DNA from: Paenimyroides viscosum
GTDB lineage: Bacteria; Bacteroidota; Bacteroidia; Flavobacteriales; Flavobacteriaceae
Length of the DNA stretch: 64,000 nt
Direction of reading: 5' to 3'
NCBI RefSeq assembly: GCF_003858535.1
Contig: NZ_RQTJ01000007.1
Span: 62,001 to 126,000, forward strand
A program made the translations under genes and the position numbers. The notes under the pieces were generated by a model. That model was given only the letters and a program-made list of their open reading frames with translations, did not search any database and had not been told where the DNA came from. Of the stretch, positions 1 through 8,800 are shown in pieces (positions within the stretch are counted from its first letter, which is position 1; each line of letters opens with the position of its first letter).

Positions 1-1
1 C

Positions 2-1657
2 GAAGAAACTTCTTTTTTAGTAAGAGAAAACTTTACAAAAGATGATTTTGAAAAACTATCCCAAACCCTTAAAGAAGATTTTAATATTGAGTTTAGTGTA
101 CGAAACATTAAGTATGATAACAACAAAATTAAATCTTTAGATTATACCATTAGAAATAATGATTATAAAATATCCTCATCGGAAAGATCATTAGATAAAA
201 ACATTGAACCGTTTTTAATAGTTGTAAATTTAAACAAAGCCGAACCATTTAAAGTTGAAAAATATTCTGCTAAACCTACATACTCTTATACAGTTGACAA
301 CCAATTTGAACCCAATTTTATAATTACAGATGATGAATGGAAAGATGGAAGTTGGACAAAAAAAATAAGTGAGAATCAAACAGTAACTTTTTTAATTGAT
401 GGTAAAAAAAGTTCAAAAGGAGCCGCTTATACTTTAAATCCAAAAGATATTTTATCTATTAGCGTTCATAGAGATCAAAAAACAAAAGATAAATTTAATG
501 AAGCTGTTGATAATCTTGTAATAATCAAAACTAAAAAGATAAAAGATATAACGAATTTAGAGAAAGATTTAGAACTATTACTTTCTGACAGGAAAGCTTT
601 TGACAGAATTGCATCAAAATATCCTATTTATGTAGATGATGTGCTTTTGACTAAAAAGCAATTAAAGGATTTTGATACTAAAACAATAAGATCAATGTCT
701 GTTGATGAAAATGTGACCGAAATTAAATTAACAACAAGAACTAGCGAAACTGAAACATTCTTATTTAAAATTGCAGATGATAATACAGATAAACCTTCTA
801 ATAAAATCCTTATCAATGGTAAAGAATCAACTGAAGAAGAATTAAGAAACCACATTAATAAAATAAATCAGCAAAGAAAAGACAGTCTTTCCTCTTCAAA
901 CAAAATACAAGTACAAAAACTAAATGATAAAGACACTCATGTCACTATAAAAGGCATAGGTAGTTCGTCAAATGATAAGATAGTTTATATTGTTGATGGT
1001 AAAGAAATAAATCCTAGCGATTTCAGGAAAATTTATCCCGGTGATATTGAACGTATTGATGTTTTAAAAGATAAAAAAGCAATTGAAAAATACGGGGATA
1101 AAGCAAAAGACGGTGTATTGTTAATTACAACAAAAGCTAAAAAAGATGCTGCAGTATATACTAATAGTGGTAAAGAATTTTTCGAAAAACTAAAAAAAGC
1201 AGCTCAAAAGAAAAAAGAAGAACAAGAAATGAACAGAGCTGCCTCTTTAAAACAGAAAACGCAAGCTTTAAACGCAAGAGAATTAGCAATGAAGAAAAGA
1301 AACGAAGTTGCCGAGAGAAAAGAGATTGTTTTACAAAGTAGAAAAGAAAGGGAAAAAAGTCGTCAGCAACTTTTAAAGAAAAGAAACGAAATTTCAGAAA
1401 AAACACAACAGCGTAGAAAAGAACGAGAAAATCAACGTCAAGAACTTTTAGCTAAAAGAAAGGAAACTATTGTTGTTTCAAACAAAAAATCGGATAAAGA
1501 GTTATTAAACAACGATTATAAAACTTTAACTGATATCTTTAAGGATGTTAATAAATCGGTGAAAGATATCGAAGATGAGAACTTTAAAATTACATCGGTT
1601 AAAGCTTCTATAACTCGGGAAGATGGAACTAAAGTGGAATTATCTGAAGTTTATTAA
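2..1657 (+). CDS. C-terminal part of a large protein with repeated TonB-plug-like modules and a coiled coil (5' end outside window)
   Basis: The reading frame is open from the first bases to the TAA at 1655-1657, so the gene is cut at the left edge and its start is not visible. It contains several degenerate copies of a module with a VDGK/IDGK strand, a short helix and an IxxIxVLKDKKAIEKYG-like segment. The clearest copy is near 986-1135, ending GVLLITTK; others lie near 392-535, 623-745 and 797-865. This module resembles the TonB-receptor plug-like tail attached to flavobacterial M56 (BlaR1/MecR1-like) metallopeptidases. A Lys/Glu/Arg-rich coiled coil follows (about 1170-1470) with two similar segments of about 30 residues. 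Membrane and protease parts would lie upstream. The M56 assignment is inference from module type; a terminator follows directly. Confidence 0.7.
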   Translation, partial: EETSFLVRENFTKDDFEKLSQTLKEDFNIEFSVRNIKYDNNKIKSLDYTIRNNDYKISSSERSLDKNIEPFLIVVNLNKAEPFKVEKYSAKPTYSYTVDNQFEPNFIITDDEWKDGSWTKKISENQTVTFLIDGKKSSKGAAYTLNPKDILSISVHRDQKTKDKFNEAVDNLVIIKTKKIKDITNLEKDLELLLSDRKAFDRIASKYPIYVDDVLLTKKQLKDFDTKTIRSMSVDENVTEIKLTTRTSETETFLFKIADDNTDKPSNKILINGKESTEEELRNHINKINQQRKDSLSSSNKIQVQKLNDKDTHVTIKGIGSSSNDKIVYIVDGKEINPSDFRKIYPGDIERIDVLKDKKAIEKYGDKAKDGVLLITTKAKKDAAVYTNSGKEFFEKLKKAAQKKKEEQEMNRAASLKQKTQALNARELAMKKRNEVAERKEIVLQSRKEREKSRQQLLKKRNEISEKTQQRRKERENQRQELLAKRKETIVVSNKKSDKELLNNDYKTLTDIFKDVNKSVKDIEDENFKITSVKASITREDGTKVELSEVY

Positions 1658-1663
1658 ACAAAA

Positions 1664-1684
1664 ATCCTCTTATATTAAGAGGAT
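1664..1684 (+). terminator. Rho-independent terminator-like hairpin
   Basis: A perfect 8-bp stem (1664-1671 with 1677-1684) and 5-base loop lie just after the stop at 1657. It is followed by a T-rich stretch. The stem is flanked by A- and T-rich tracts, so it may work in both directions. Confidence 0.7.
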
Positions 1685-1732
1685 TTCCTGTTTTATTTAA
1701 AACGATTTAACGTGAATACTTTTTAAAAGAAT

Positions 1733-1758
1733 GAAAATAGTTACCCTAAACTATTTTC
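1733..1758 (-). terminator. Possible terminator of menE
   Basis: A 10-bp perfect stem (1733-1742 with 1749-1758) lies just past the menE stop on the minus strand. The following bases on that strand are T-rich but interrupted, so this is weaker than the other terminators in the window. Confidence 0.45.
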
Positions 1759-1775
1759 TAAAAATGTAAACTTTG

Positions 1776-2825
1776 TTAAACTTGAACTGATTCATTAATT
1801 GTTTCTCTTCTTAAAACTTTTCCGGTAGGAGTTTCTTTAAACTTGTTTACGAAAATAGTTTCTTTGGGTTTTTCAAATTTTTCTAAACTAGAAAATGCTT
1901 CGGGTACTAATGTGTAAGGAGCATGTTCTATAACTAAAACCAATTTTTGACCTAACTCTACATCTTCTTTTCCAATTACATAAAAACGGTACGGAATATA
2001 GTCTGCCAGTTTTTGTTCAATAATTTCGGGTACCAATTTTACGCCACCGCTATTAACCAAATTGTCGTATCTGCCAATCCATGCAAACTGGATATCATTG
2101 GGCATTTCAACCAAGTCATTGGTTACAATTAAATTATCAGAAACCAAAGGAGCTTCAATAACCAAACAACCTCTTTCATCTTGCGAAATATTAGCGTGTG
2201 GTAACACTGTAAAATAATTTTCATTAATACGTTTAGCAGCAATATGGGTAATTGTTTCGGTCATTCCGTATGTTTCGTAAACATTTACCATCATTTCGTT
2301 TAAAATGCTCTTGGTATTCTCGTTTAATTTTGCTCCGCCAACAATCAAGGTTTTACATTGTTCTATTTGTGTTATAGAATTATGTACTTGTAAGGGCACC
2401 ATTGCAACAAAATCGTAAATTTTGTCATTGTTTTTTAAAGGTTCTTTGGTTGGGTTCACAAAATCGAGTTCTAAACCAAGTACAACTGCACGAATAAACA
2501 TCATTTTACCTGCAATATAATGTGTAGGTAAACAAAGTAAGGCTTTGTCTTTGGGCTGAAGCCTAAAAAACTCACCTGTTGCCAAGGCAGATGCTTCCAT
2601 GGCTTCTTTGCTTAATTTTACTTCTTTAGGTTTTCCTGTGGTACCAGAGGTGGTTAAACTTATATAATCATTATCATCAAACCATTCTAAAATTAAATTA
2701 CCTAAATCTTTTTCATGTGCTTCACCATCGCGAATTAAAGTAATTGCTAATTCGCTTATGCTTTCTTTATTGTAAGTGTGTCCATTAAGCTTAAAATCGG
2801 GGTGTATGCAAATTTTCTTTTCCAT
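1776..2825 (-). CDS. menE: o-Succinylbenzoate-CoA ligase-like AMP-forming enzyme (MenE)
   Basis: ANL-superfamily acyl-CoA ligase of 349 residues, the short form typical of Bacteroidota MenE, which activates o-succinylbenzoate in menaquinone synthesis. Visible motifs are the phosphate-binding TSGTTGKPK (59-67), YGMTET (186-191), the hinge/adenylate segment GRYDNLVNSGGVK (251-263) and the C-terminal PTGKVLR with the catalytic lysine near 336. Its start lies 2 bases after the stop of the upstream CPBP protease gene, so the two are probably cotranscribed. The rest of the men pathway is not in the window; the specific substrate is inferred from family length and architecture. Confidence 0.85.
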   Translation of the reverse strand: MEKKICIHPDFKLNGHTYNKESISELAITLIRDGEAHEKDLGNLILEWFDDNDYISLTTSGTTGKPKEVKLSKEAMEASALATGEFFRLQPKDKALLCLPTHYIAGKMMFIRAVVLGLELDFVNPTKEPLKNNDKIYDFVAMVPLQVHNSITQIEQCKTLIVGGAKLNENTKSILNEMMVNVYETYGMTETITHIAAKRINENYFTVLPHANISQDERGCLVIEAPLVSDNLIVTNDLVEMPNDIQFAWIGRYDNLVNSGGVKLVPEIIEQKLADYIPYRFYVIGKEDVELGQKLVLVIEHAPYTLVPEAFSSLEKFEKPKETIFVNKFKETPTGKVLRRETINESVQV

Positions 2826-2827
2826 AA

Positions 2828-3712
2828 TTAAATAGCTTTAAATAATTTTTGTTGCCAATTTGCCCAATTGTACTTTTTTGAAAATATATATAACAAGATA
2901 GGAAAAATAATAAAGACCTGTATAAAAATTTCATAAATATTTGATTCGCCATCAAAAACAAAAAGTGCATCTGTTTGAAAAACAGCCGATTCTGTAGTTA
3001 TAAAAAGGGCTCCGAAAAGATTATTTGCTGCATGAAAACCTAAGGCAAGCTCTAAACCGTCATCCATAAGCGTCATAATTGCTAATGCCAAACCACAACC
3101 AATATAAAATATCATTATAGAAAAACCCATGCTTGAAACTTCTGGATTACTAAAATGCATCAATCCAAAAATTATAGATGTAGAAAACAAAGCTACTGCC
3201 CTATTTTTAGATATAAATGCCATAAACTGCATAAAATATCCTCTAAAAAAATATTCTTCAAAGCTGGTTTGTATCGGTATAAAAATTAATGCAATTATAA
3301 GCAATGGTATAAATGCGGTGATGTTAAACTGAAACTGATAACTCTCAGGTTCTAAAGCATAACTTATCGCTAAAAGAATCAAATTAAAGAAAAACCATAA
3401 CGAAAACGAAAAGAAGATTCGGTTCCAATCTACTTTTGTTCTTGCAGTTGTTAATTGTTTTACAGAATATCCATGTATAAACTTCCACCATAAAAAAAGC
3501 AATAGTAGAAAAAAAGCAAATGGAATAAGCAATGTTAACAACGTACCGTTTTTTCCTAATTTAATAATTGTATCTTCGATAACTGCCGAAGAATTTACTG
3601 CCATTAGTTTAGATGCAATAATGTTTAGCGCCATAAAACCTAAAAAACAAAACACGTAAGGCATGTATTTTAAAATGCTTGAAGAATCTTTATTAAATTG
3701 TTTTAAATACAT
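2828..3712 (-). CDS. CPBP family intramembrane metalloprotease
   Basis: Polytopic membrane protein of 294 residues with the Abi/CPBP (CAAX-protease-like) signature: EExxxR as EEYFFR (152-157), FxxxH as FGLMH (182-186) and HxxxN (H227, N231). These glutamates and histidines are the expected catalytic residues in the membrane. About seven to eight hydrophobic segments are visible. Members act in prenyl-protein processing, bacteriocin self-immunity or unknown regulated proteolysis; the substrate here is unknown. It directly precedes menE on the same strand with a 2-base gap. Confidence 0.85.
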   Translation of the reverse strand: MYLKQFNKDSSSILKYMPYVFCFLGFMALNIIASKLMAVNSSAVIEDTIIKLGKNGTLLTLLIPFAFFLLLLFLWWKFIHGYSVKQLTTARTKVDWNRIFFSFSLWFFFNLILLAISYALEPESYQFQFNITAFIPLLIIALIFIPIQTSFEEYFFRGYFMQFMAFISKNRAVALFSTSIIFGLMHFSNPEVSSMGFSIMIFYIGCGLALAIMTLMDDGLELALGFHAANNLFGALFITTESAVFQTDALFVFDGESNIYEIFIQVFIIFPILLYIFSKKYNWANWQQKLFKAI

Positions 3713-3741
3713 AAAGTAGAATATTTGTCTACGAAGTTAAC

Positions 3742-3749
3742 TAAATTTG
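3742..3749 (+). promoter_or_regulatory. Promoter -7 box (TAAATTTG)
   Basis: Exact match to the Bacteroidota TANNTTTG -7 box, 25 bases before the arsC-like start. A TTTG at 3724-3727 could act as the -33 element, but the 14-base spacing is shorter than usual. Confidence 0.45.
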
Positions 3750-3773
3750 TAAAAGTAAATAAAGTAAAACACC

Positions 3774-4115
3774 ATGATTAAAATATACCATAATCCCCGT
3801 TGTAGCAAATCGCGAGAAGGTTTGTGTTTTTTAAAAGATCAAAACAATGAGGTTGAAATTATAAATTATATAGATAATCCATTAACAATAAACGAACTAA
3901 AAAACATTATTGCGCTTTTAAAAATTAAACCAATAGATTTGGTACGAGTGAAGGAAAGTATTTGGAAAGATAATTATAAAGATAAAGTTTTAACCGACGA
4001 TCAACTAATTGAAGCAATGGTGGCTAACCCCAAATTAATTGAACGACCAATTGTGGTTAACGGAAATAAAGCAGTAATTGCAAGACCACTTGAAAAAATT
4101 AATGAAATCTTATAA
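3774..4115 (+). CDS. arsC: ArsC/Spx-family arsenate reductase-like protein
   Basis: Small thioredoxin-fold protein of 113 residues. The N-terminal NPRCSKSR carries the nucleophilic cysteine C10, and arginines at 58, 91 and 104 match the Arg triad of glutaredoxin-dependent ArsC (R60, R94, R107 in the plasmid R773 enzyme). The family reduces arsenate to arsenite using glutathione/glutaredoxin, though many chromosomal homologues (YfgD-like) have no proven arsenate activity. No arsenic efflux or ArsR gene lies nearby, so the physiological role is open. It is a monocistronic gene between divergent menE/CPBP and an outer-membrane receptor. Confidence 0.85.
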   Translation: MIKIYHNPRCSKSREGLCFLKDQNNEVEIINYIDNPLTINELKNIIALLKIKPIDLVRVKESIWKDNYKDKVLTDDQLIEAMVANPKLIERPIVVNGNKAVIARPLEKINEIL

Positions 4116-4174
4116 TTCTCTTATTTTTCAAGACCATTTAACATTAAATTTAGAAAAATTCAGAACGGGCAGAG

Positions 4175-4182
4175 TAATTTTG
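4175..4182 (+). promoter_or_regulatory. Promoter -7 box (TAATTTTG)
   Basis: Exact TANNTTTG match 23 bases before the ATG of the outer-membrane receptor gene. No clear TTG -33 element is seen at the right distance. Confidence 0.5.
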
Positions 4183-4204
4183 TAAAAAAATAAATACGAA
4201 CTAT

Positions 4205-6667
4205 ATGAAGGCAATAAATTACGTTTATTGTACCGTTTTTGCTTTAGCTACTACCGCTGCTTTTTCACAAGAAAAAGATCAGGTGTTTGTTACCGGAACA
4301 ATTGTAGAAAAAACTACAAACACTCCTTTAGAGTACGCAAGTATTACTATTGAAAGTACTACCAATTCTAACAACATTACCGGCGATGTGTCTGATGATT
4401 CAGGAAACTTTAATATTCCAGTTACGCCTGATACGTACCAAATACGTATTGAATATTTAGGCTATAAAACTTTTGTTATTGATGCTAAAGAAATTACCTC
4501 ATCGGTAAATTTAGGTATTATAAAAGTTGAAGGCGATTCTGAAATTCTAGAAGGTGTTGTTATACAAGCTCAAAGAGCTGCTGTAGAATTAAAATTAGAC
4601 AAACGTATTTATAATGTAGGCGATAACGCTGTTGTAAAAGGTGGTAATGCAAGTGATGTATTAGATAATATTCCGTCTGTTGAAGTTGATTCTGAAGGAA
4701 ATGTAAGTTTACGTGGTAATGAATCGGTTAAAGTTTTAATTGATGGAAAACCATCGGGAATGGCAGCTAATATTGGCGATGCTTTAAAGATGATTCCATC
4801 AGAATCTTTAGACCGTGTAGAGGTTATCACTAATCCATCGGCACGATATGAAGCCGAAGGTGGTGCGGGTATCATTAATATCATCCTTAAAAAAGGAAGC
4901 AATGCAGGTATCAACGGAAGCGTAACAGCAAATGTGGGCGATCCTACAAGTTACGGTGCAAATGCAACGGTTAACTACCGCGAAGATAAATTCAATTTAT
5001 ATTCAAGCCTTGGTTATGCTAAAAACAAAACCTTTGGAAACTCGTTAAACGAATCGCAGTATTTTGATGATAATGGAAATACATCAAGCTTTGTAGACGA
5101 GTATTCTAAAAATAAACGTGAACGTGAAAGCATCAACGGAAACATTGGTATTGATTATGATTTAACCAATAAACTTACGTGGACAAATAATTTAACATAC
5201 AGAAAAAGTACCGGTGATAATCCACGTACTTTAAATTATTCTAATTATGATGCAGGTAGAAATTTAATCTATCAGAATATACGTCAAACCGAAGAAGATG
5301 ATTTTAAAGAAACCGTAGAATATACTACAGATTTTACTTATAAGTTTAACGAAAGCGGACATCAATTATTTGTTTCGGGAAGCATCAACAAAAACAGAGA
5401 TATCGAAGATTCGGCTATCACAACAACCAACGATGTAAATACCGTATTGGCACAAGATGTTACCAAAGCAACCGAAAACGAATTACGCCACATTGCACGT
5501 GTAGATTACGTTTTACCGTTTAACGAAAACAGTCAGTTTGAAGCTGGTTATTTAGGAAATTTCAACGATTTAAATACCAAATTCAACATAAATACTTTAA
5601 ACAGCAACGGTGATTTAGAACCGAACGATTTGTTTAGAAACGATTTACAGTACAAAGAACAAGTTCATGCGTTATACACCCAGTTTGGTGATAAAATAAA
5701 CAAATTTAGCTACATGTTGGGCTTGCGTTGGGAATACACCGAAATTGATGTAAACCAAATGACTACAATGGATTTCAATAAGAAAAAGTACAACAACTTT
5801 TTCCCGAGTGCTTTTGTTAATTACGAATTCAGCGATACCGAAAACGTTACTGCAAGTTACAGCAGACGTGTACGCAGACCGCGCGGACGCATGTTAAATC
5901 CAATTTCAAATTATTCAAGTTCGATCAATTTCTTCATGGGTAATCCAGATTTAGATCCTTCGTTTACAAACGCGATTGATTTGGGATACATGAAACGTAT
6001 TGGTCGCCTTACATTAAATACCTCGTTATATTTTAACCATACTACCGATGCTACACAGTTTGTACGCAGAGTTGACGGTGTAAACGAAGAAGGAATTCCG
6101 GTTACAATTAGTAGTCCTATAAATTTAGCTACCGAATATCGTTATGGTTTAGAGTTGAATGCAAATTACAGTCCGTTGCGTTGGTGGCGTATTAATGCAA
6201 ATACCAATCTGTTCCAAGTTTCAACACGTGGCGATTATTCGTATGTTGATTTTGAAGGAACTACACAAACCCAGAATTTTGATAACAATGCCTTTACATG
6301 GAACGGTAGAATTAATTCTACTATTACATTACCTGCAAAAATTAACTGGCAAACCAACTTTATGTACAGTGGAGGTCAAAAAACGGCTCAAGGTAAAATT
6401 TTAGGTGTAGGTTCTGTAAATATGGCACTAAGTAAAGATGTGTTAAATGATAAAGGAACCATTGCGTTAAACGTTCAAGATTTATTTAATTCTAGAAAGC
6501 GTATTATGGAAACCAATATTGCACAATTAACTTCTTATTCTGAAATGCAGTGGAGAGAACGTACCATAAACCTGTCGTTTACGTATCGTTTTAATCAAAC
6601 CAAAGCAGACCGACAAAAAGATCAAAGAAAACAATCACCATCTGATGATATGGATGAAATGATGTAA
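4205..6667 (+). CDS. TonB-dependent-receptor-like outer-membrane beta-barrel protein
   Basis: Exported protein of 820 residues. Residues 1-21 form a signal peptide ending before QEKDQ. Residues 29-115 are a carboxypeptidase-regulatory-like beta-sandwich, about 118-230 a TonB plug (LRGNESVKVLIDGKPSG, then IERVEVI-like VEVITNPSARYEAEG and GIINIILKK), and the rest is a long beta-barrel of the OMP_b-brl_3 type. The protein ends in a charged tail rather than the usual aromatic residue. It probably sits in the outer membrane and imports an unknown ligand with TonB/ExbBD. No SusD partner is adjacent. A strong terminator follows 18 bases after the stop. Confidence 0.88.
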   Translation: MKAINYVYCTVFALATTAAFSQEKDQVFVTGTIVEKTTNTPLEYASITIESTTNSNNITGDVSDDSGNFNIPVTPDTYQIRIEYLGYKTFVIDAKEITSSVNLGIIKVEGDSEILEGVVIQAQRAAVELKLDKRIYNVGDNAVVKGGNASDVLDNIPSVEVDSEGNVSLRGNESVKVLIDGKPSGMAANIGDALKMIPSESLDRVEVITNPSARYEAEGGAGIINIILKKGSNAGINGSVTANVGDPTSYGANATVNYREDKFNLYSSLGYAKNKTFGNSLNESQYFDDNGNTSSFVDEYSKNKRERESINGNIGIDYDLTNKLTWTNNLTYRKSTGDNPRTLNYSNYDAGRNLIYQNIRQTEEDDFKETVEYTTDFTYKFNESGHQLFVSGSINKNRDIEDSAITTTNDVNTVLAQDVTKATENELRHIARVDYVLPFNENSQFEAGYLGNFNDLNTKFNINTLNSNGDLEPNDLFRNDLQYKEQVHALYTQFGDKINKFSYMLGLRWEYTEIDVNQMTTMDFNKKKYNNFFPSAFVNYEFSDTENVTASYSRRVRRPRGRMLNPISNYSSSINFFMGNPDLDPSFTNAIDLGYMKRIGRLTLNTSLYFNHTTDATQFVRRVDGVNEEGIPVTISSPINLATEYRYGLELNANYSPLRWWRINANTNLFQVSTRGDYSYVDFEGTTQTQNFDNNAFTWNGRINSTITLPAKINWQTNFMYSGGQKTAQGKILGVGSVNMALSKDVLNDKGTIALNVQDLFNSRKRIMETNIAQLTSYSEMQWRERTINLSFTYRFNQTKADRQKDQRKQSPSDDMDEMM

Positions 6668-6685
6668 GATTAATCATTATAAATG

Positions 6686-6716
6686 AGTCTGAAGTTTTCT
6701 TCAGACTTTTTTGTTT
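6686..6716 (+). terminator. Rho-independent terminator of the receptor gene
   Basis: Perfect 9-bp stem (6686-6694 with 6699-6707), TTTT loop and a T-rich tail. It lies inside the reading frame that could open at ATG 6683, which argues against that ATG as the start of the next gene. Confidence 0.9.
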
Positions 6717-6733
6717 TATTTAAATTATTTATT

Positions 6734-7660
6734 TTGAATTCAACTATAAAAGGAACATTGTTTGTAGCATTAGGCGCCAGTAGTTACGGTATGTTAGCAT
6801 CGTTCGTAAAAATGGCGTACCAACAAGGTTTTACCACTGCCGAAGTTACAGTTTCTCAATATGTTTTTGCAATTATTTGCTTGTTTGTAATAAATTTATT
6901 CATTAAAAACACGCAAATTGCAACTAAGAAAAACATTCTTAAATTGGTAATAAGTGGCACATCAATGGGGTTTACCAGTGTGCTGTATTATTTATGTGTT
7001 AAATACATTAATGCATCTATTGCGGTTGTTTTATTAATGCAATCGGTTTGGATTGGGGTTTTAATTGAAGCTTTTATCAATAAAAAAGTTCCATCGTTTG
7101 CAAAACTAGTTGCAGTTGGTTTTGTTTTATTGGGAACTTTATTGGCAACAAATATATTCAGTGATGTTATAACCTACGATTTTAAAGGATTTTTATTCGG
7201 ATTCCTTGCCGCAGTTTCGTTTTCTATTACCTTATACAGTACAAACAGCGTTGCAAAATATTTGAATCCTTTTAAAAGAAGTTTTTTTATGCTTTTAGGT
7301 GGTGCGTGTATCGTTTTTATTTTTGCCATGTTAACCCAACTATTACCAACCTATTTTAATTTTAATTTAGTTGGCAGTGAATTTATAGCTGTAAAACCTT
7401 TTGATACATCTATTTTATACACTTGGGGAATTTTGCTTTCGGTATTTGGAACGATCTTACCTCCTATCCTCTTAAACAAAGGTTTCCCGCTAATTGGTGT
7501 TGGTTTAGGAAGTATTGTTTCGGCAGTAGAACTACCCGTTTCGGTGGCTTTTGCCTTTCTATTTCTGCAAGAACAAGTACTGTTTTCTCAATGGATTGGA
7601 ATTGTAATAATTCTTGGTGCCGTTTTATTAATTAATTGGAATTTAATCAGCAGAAAGTAA
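6734..7660 (+). CDS. EamA/DMT-family transporter
   Basis: Drug/metabolite-transporter superfamily protein with about ten transmembrane helices and the two-fold EamA repeat. The first repeat begins GTLFVALGASSYG and the second GFLFGFLAAVSFSITLYS. The frame could begin at ATG 6683, but that start lies at the upstream terminator hairpin. I prefer the in-frame TTG at 6734, which gives a normal N-terminus immediately before helix 1 (308 residues). The substrate is unknown; family members export amino acids, metabolites or drugs. A separate terminator follows at 7834. Confidence 0.8.
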   Translation: MNSTIKGTLFVALGASSYGMLASFVKMAYQQGFTTAEVTVSQYVFAIICLFVINLFIKNTQIATKKNILKLVISGTSMGFTSVLYYLCVKYINASIAVVLLMQSVWIGVLIEAFINKKVPSFAKLVAVGFVLLGTLLATNIFSDVITYDFKGFLFGFLAAVSFSITLYSTNSVAKYLNPFKRSFFMLLGGACIVFIFAMLTQLLPTYFNFNLVGSEFIAVKPFDTSILYTWGILLSVFGTILPPILLNKGFPLIGVGLGSIVSAVELPVSVAFAFLFLQEQVLFSQWIGIVIILGAVLLINWNLISRK

Positions 7661-7681
7661 AAGTCATTAACCTGTCTTTTT

Positions 7682-7818
7682 ACCACAGATACACAGATAT
7701 TTTTTATATATAAACTGATAAATTCTTTTATATACTAAATAAATTTTAGTCAATTAAATTTATATTCACATATTAGATATAAACCTATTATTTTACAAAT
7801 CCGTGCATCTGTGGGTAA
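7682..7818. repeat. Dispersed inverted-repeat element, CCACAGAT family, copy 1
   Basis: The left arm (7682-7699) and right arm (about 7798-7817) are imperfect inverted copies of an ACCACAGATRCACRGAT word. They enclose about 100 bases of AT-rich DNA. The same arms occur at 43069-43160, so this is a dispersed element. Confidence 0.7.
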
Positions 7819-7833
7819 TTACAATATCAAACT

Positions 7834-7866
7834 AAAATCCATCAATTTCATTTTGATGGATTTTTT
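7834..7866 (+). terminator. Rho-independent terminator after the EamA gene
   Basis: Perfect 12-bp stem (7834-7845 with 7853-7864), 7-base loop and T tract. It separates the transporter from the six-gene operon whose promoter starts 2 bases later. Confidence 0.85.
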
Positions 7867-7867
7867 A

Positions 7868-7898
7868 TTGCACAAAAACTAAATTTTATTTACATTTG
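7868..7898 (+). promoter_or_regulatory. Consensus promoter of the six-gene operon
   Basis: TTG at 7868-7870, a 20-base spacer, and TACATTTG at 7891-7898. This fits the flavobacterial TTG-N17-23-TANNTTTG consensus. The ATG of the first gene lies 38 bases downstream. Confidence 0.7.
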
Positions 7899-7936
7899 AA
7901 TCAACAAAATTAAAAAATCGTTTAATTTTATTTAAA

Positions 7937-8209
7937 ATGAAATCAAAATTACCTACATTATGCCCCAGTTGCGAAACATTGTTAAGTGTATCGCAATTAA
8001 GTTGCGAAACCTGCCAAACGGTGGTACAAGGAAATTATCCGTTGCCTGTGTTTTTGCAATTATCACCCAAAGAACAGGAATTTATACTACAATTTTTTTT
8101 AGCAAGTGGCAGTTTAAAAGAAATGGCAGCACAATTAGGTATAAGCTACCCAACGGTTCGCAACCAGTTAGACGATATGATACAACACATTAAAGACCTA
8201 AATATATAA
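7937..8209 (+). CDS. DUF2089-family zinc-ribbon/HTH regulator
   Basis: Protein of 90 residues. The N-terminal half has two Cys pairs (CPSC and CETC) forming a likely zinc ribbon. The C-terminal half, LSPKEQEFI to PTVRNQL, is a sigma-70-region-4-like helix-turn-helix (GSLKEMAAQLGISYPTVRNQL). This is the DUF2089 architecture. A role as DNA-binding regulator of the operon it heads is inferred from position and HTH. Only 3 bases separate it from the next gene, and the whole group to 11286 is tightly packed. Confidence 0.8.
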   Translation: MKSKLPTLCPSCETLLSVSQLSCETCQTVVQGNYPLPVFLQLSPKEQEFILQFFLASGSLKEMAAQLGISYPTVRNQLDDMIQHIKDLNI

Positions 8210-8212
8210 CCT

Positions 8213-8788
8213 ATGAAAAAATTATTAAACCCTATTGAATTTTATAATGATAGAAAATTACTAATTGTAAATCTTATTATTTTTGCAGTTGGTACAGCAC
8301 TTGCCGTTTTGTTGAGAGGTGTTTTTGGGTCGCCAATTGATTTACATTTTGAATCGGAAATAGTTTTATTGCATTCTGTATTAGGAAACATTACGGCTGT
8401 ATTAACTATGATGTTGGTTCTATTTATAGCAGGAAAAATTATAAATCGTAAAACAAGACTTATTGACTGTTTAAATTTAGCTCTTTATATTAGAATTCCA
8501 TATTACGTACTTACTTTGTGGAATATTTTAGGAACATTTAGTAAAATGAAACCTGTTGTTGATAATCAAAATAAGATATCAGTTACCCTACCTTCTTCAA
8601 CAATTGATGTTCTTGTTTTGTCAAGTTTTTCATTTTTTGCTCTTGTTGCTCTAGTTATAATAGGAACAATTGTTTATTTTGGGTTTAAAACAATAACAAA
8701 TTCAAAGAAAGTTACAGACTATCTAATTTTAATCGTACTTATTATTATTTCCATAATATTATCATACACTTTATCCAAAAACTTTTAA
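8213..8788 (+). CDS. Polytopic membrane protein (Yip1-like), second gene of operon
   Basis: Protein of 191 residues with a short N-terminal segment KLLNPIEFY followed by about five hydrophobic helices (near 17-35, 50-75, 83-108, 138-160, 170-188). The architecture recalls bacterial YIP1-domain proteins, which also begin with an NPxxF-like segment, but I see no diagnostic motif. Function unknown. It lies between the putative regulator and an exported hydrolase, so a role in envelope physiology is likely but unproven. Confidence 0.7.
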   Translation: MKKLLNPIEFYNDRKLLIVNLIIFAVGTALAVLLRGVFGSPIDLHFESEIVLLHSVLGNITAVLTMMLVLFIAGKIINRKTRLIDCLNLALYIRIPYYVLTLWNILGTFSKMKPVVDNQNKISVTLPSSTIDVLVLSSFSFFALVALVIIGTIVYFGFKTITNSKKVTDYLILIVLIIISIILSYTLSKNF

Positions 8789-8800
8789 CGCCTATTTACT

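Noticed and set aside
1161-1406. Open frame on the minus strand opposite the coiled coil
   Set aside because: Low-complexity shadow of the Lys/Glu-rich coding strand; no promoter, no family match.
4609-4914. Minus-strand frame of 101 codons inside the outer-membrane receptor
   Set aside because: Mirrors the receptor's plug domain and has no independent start context or motif.
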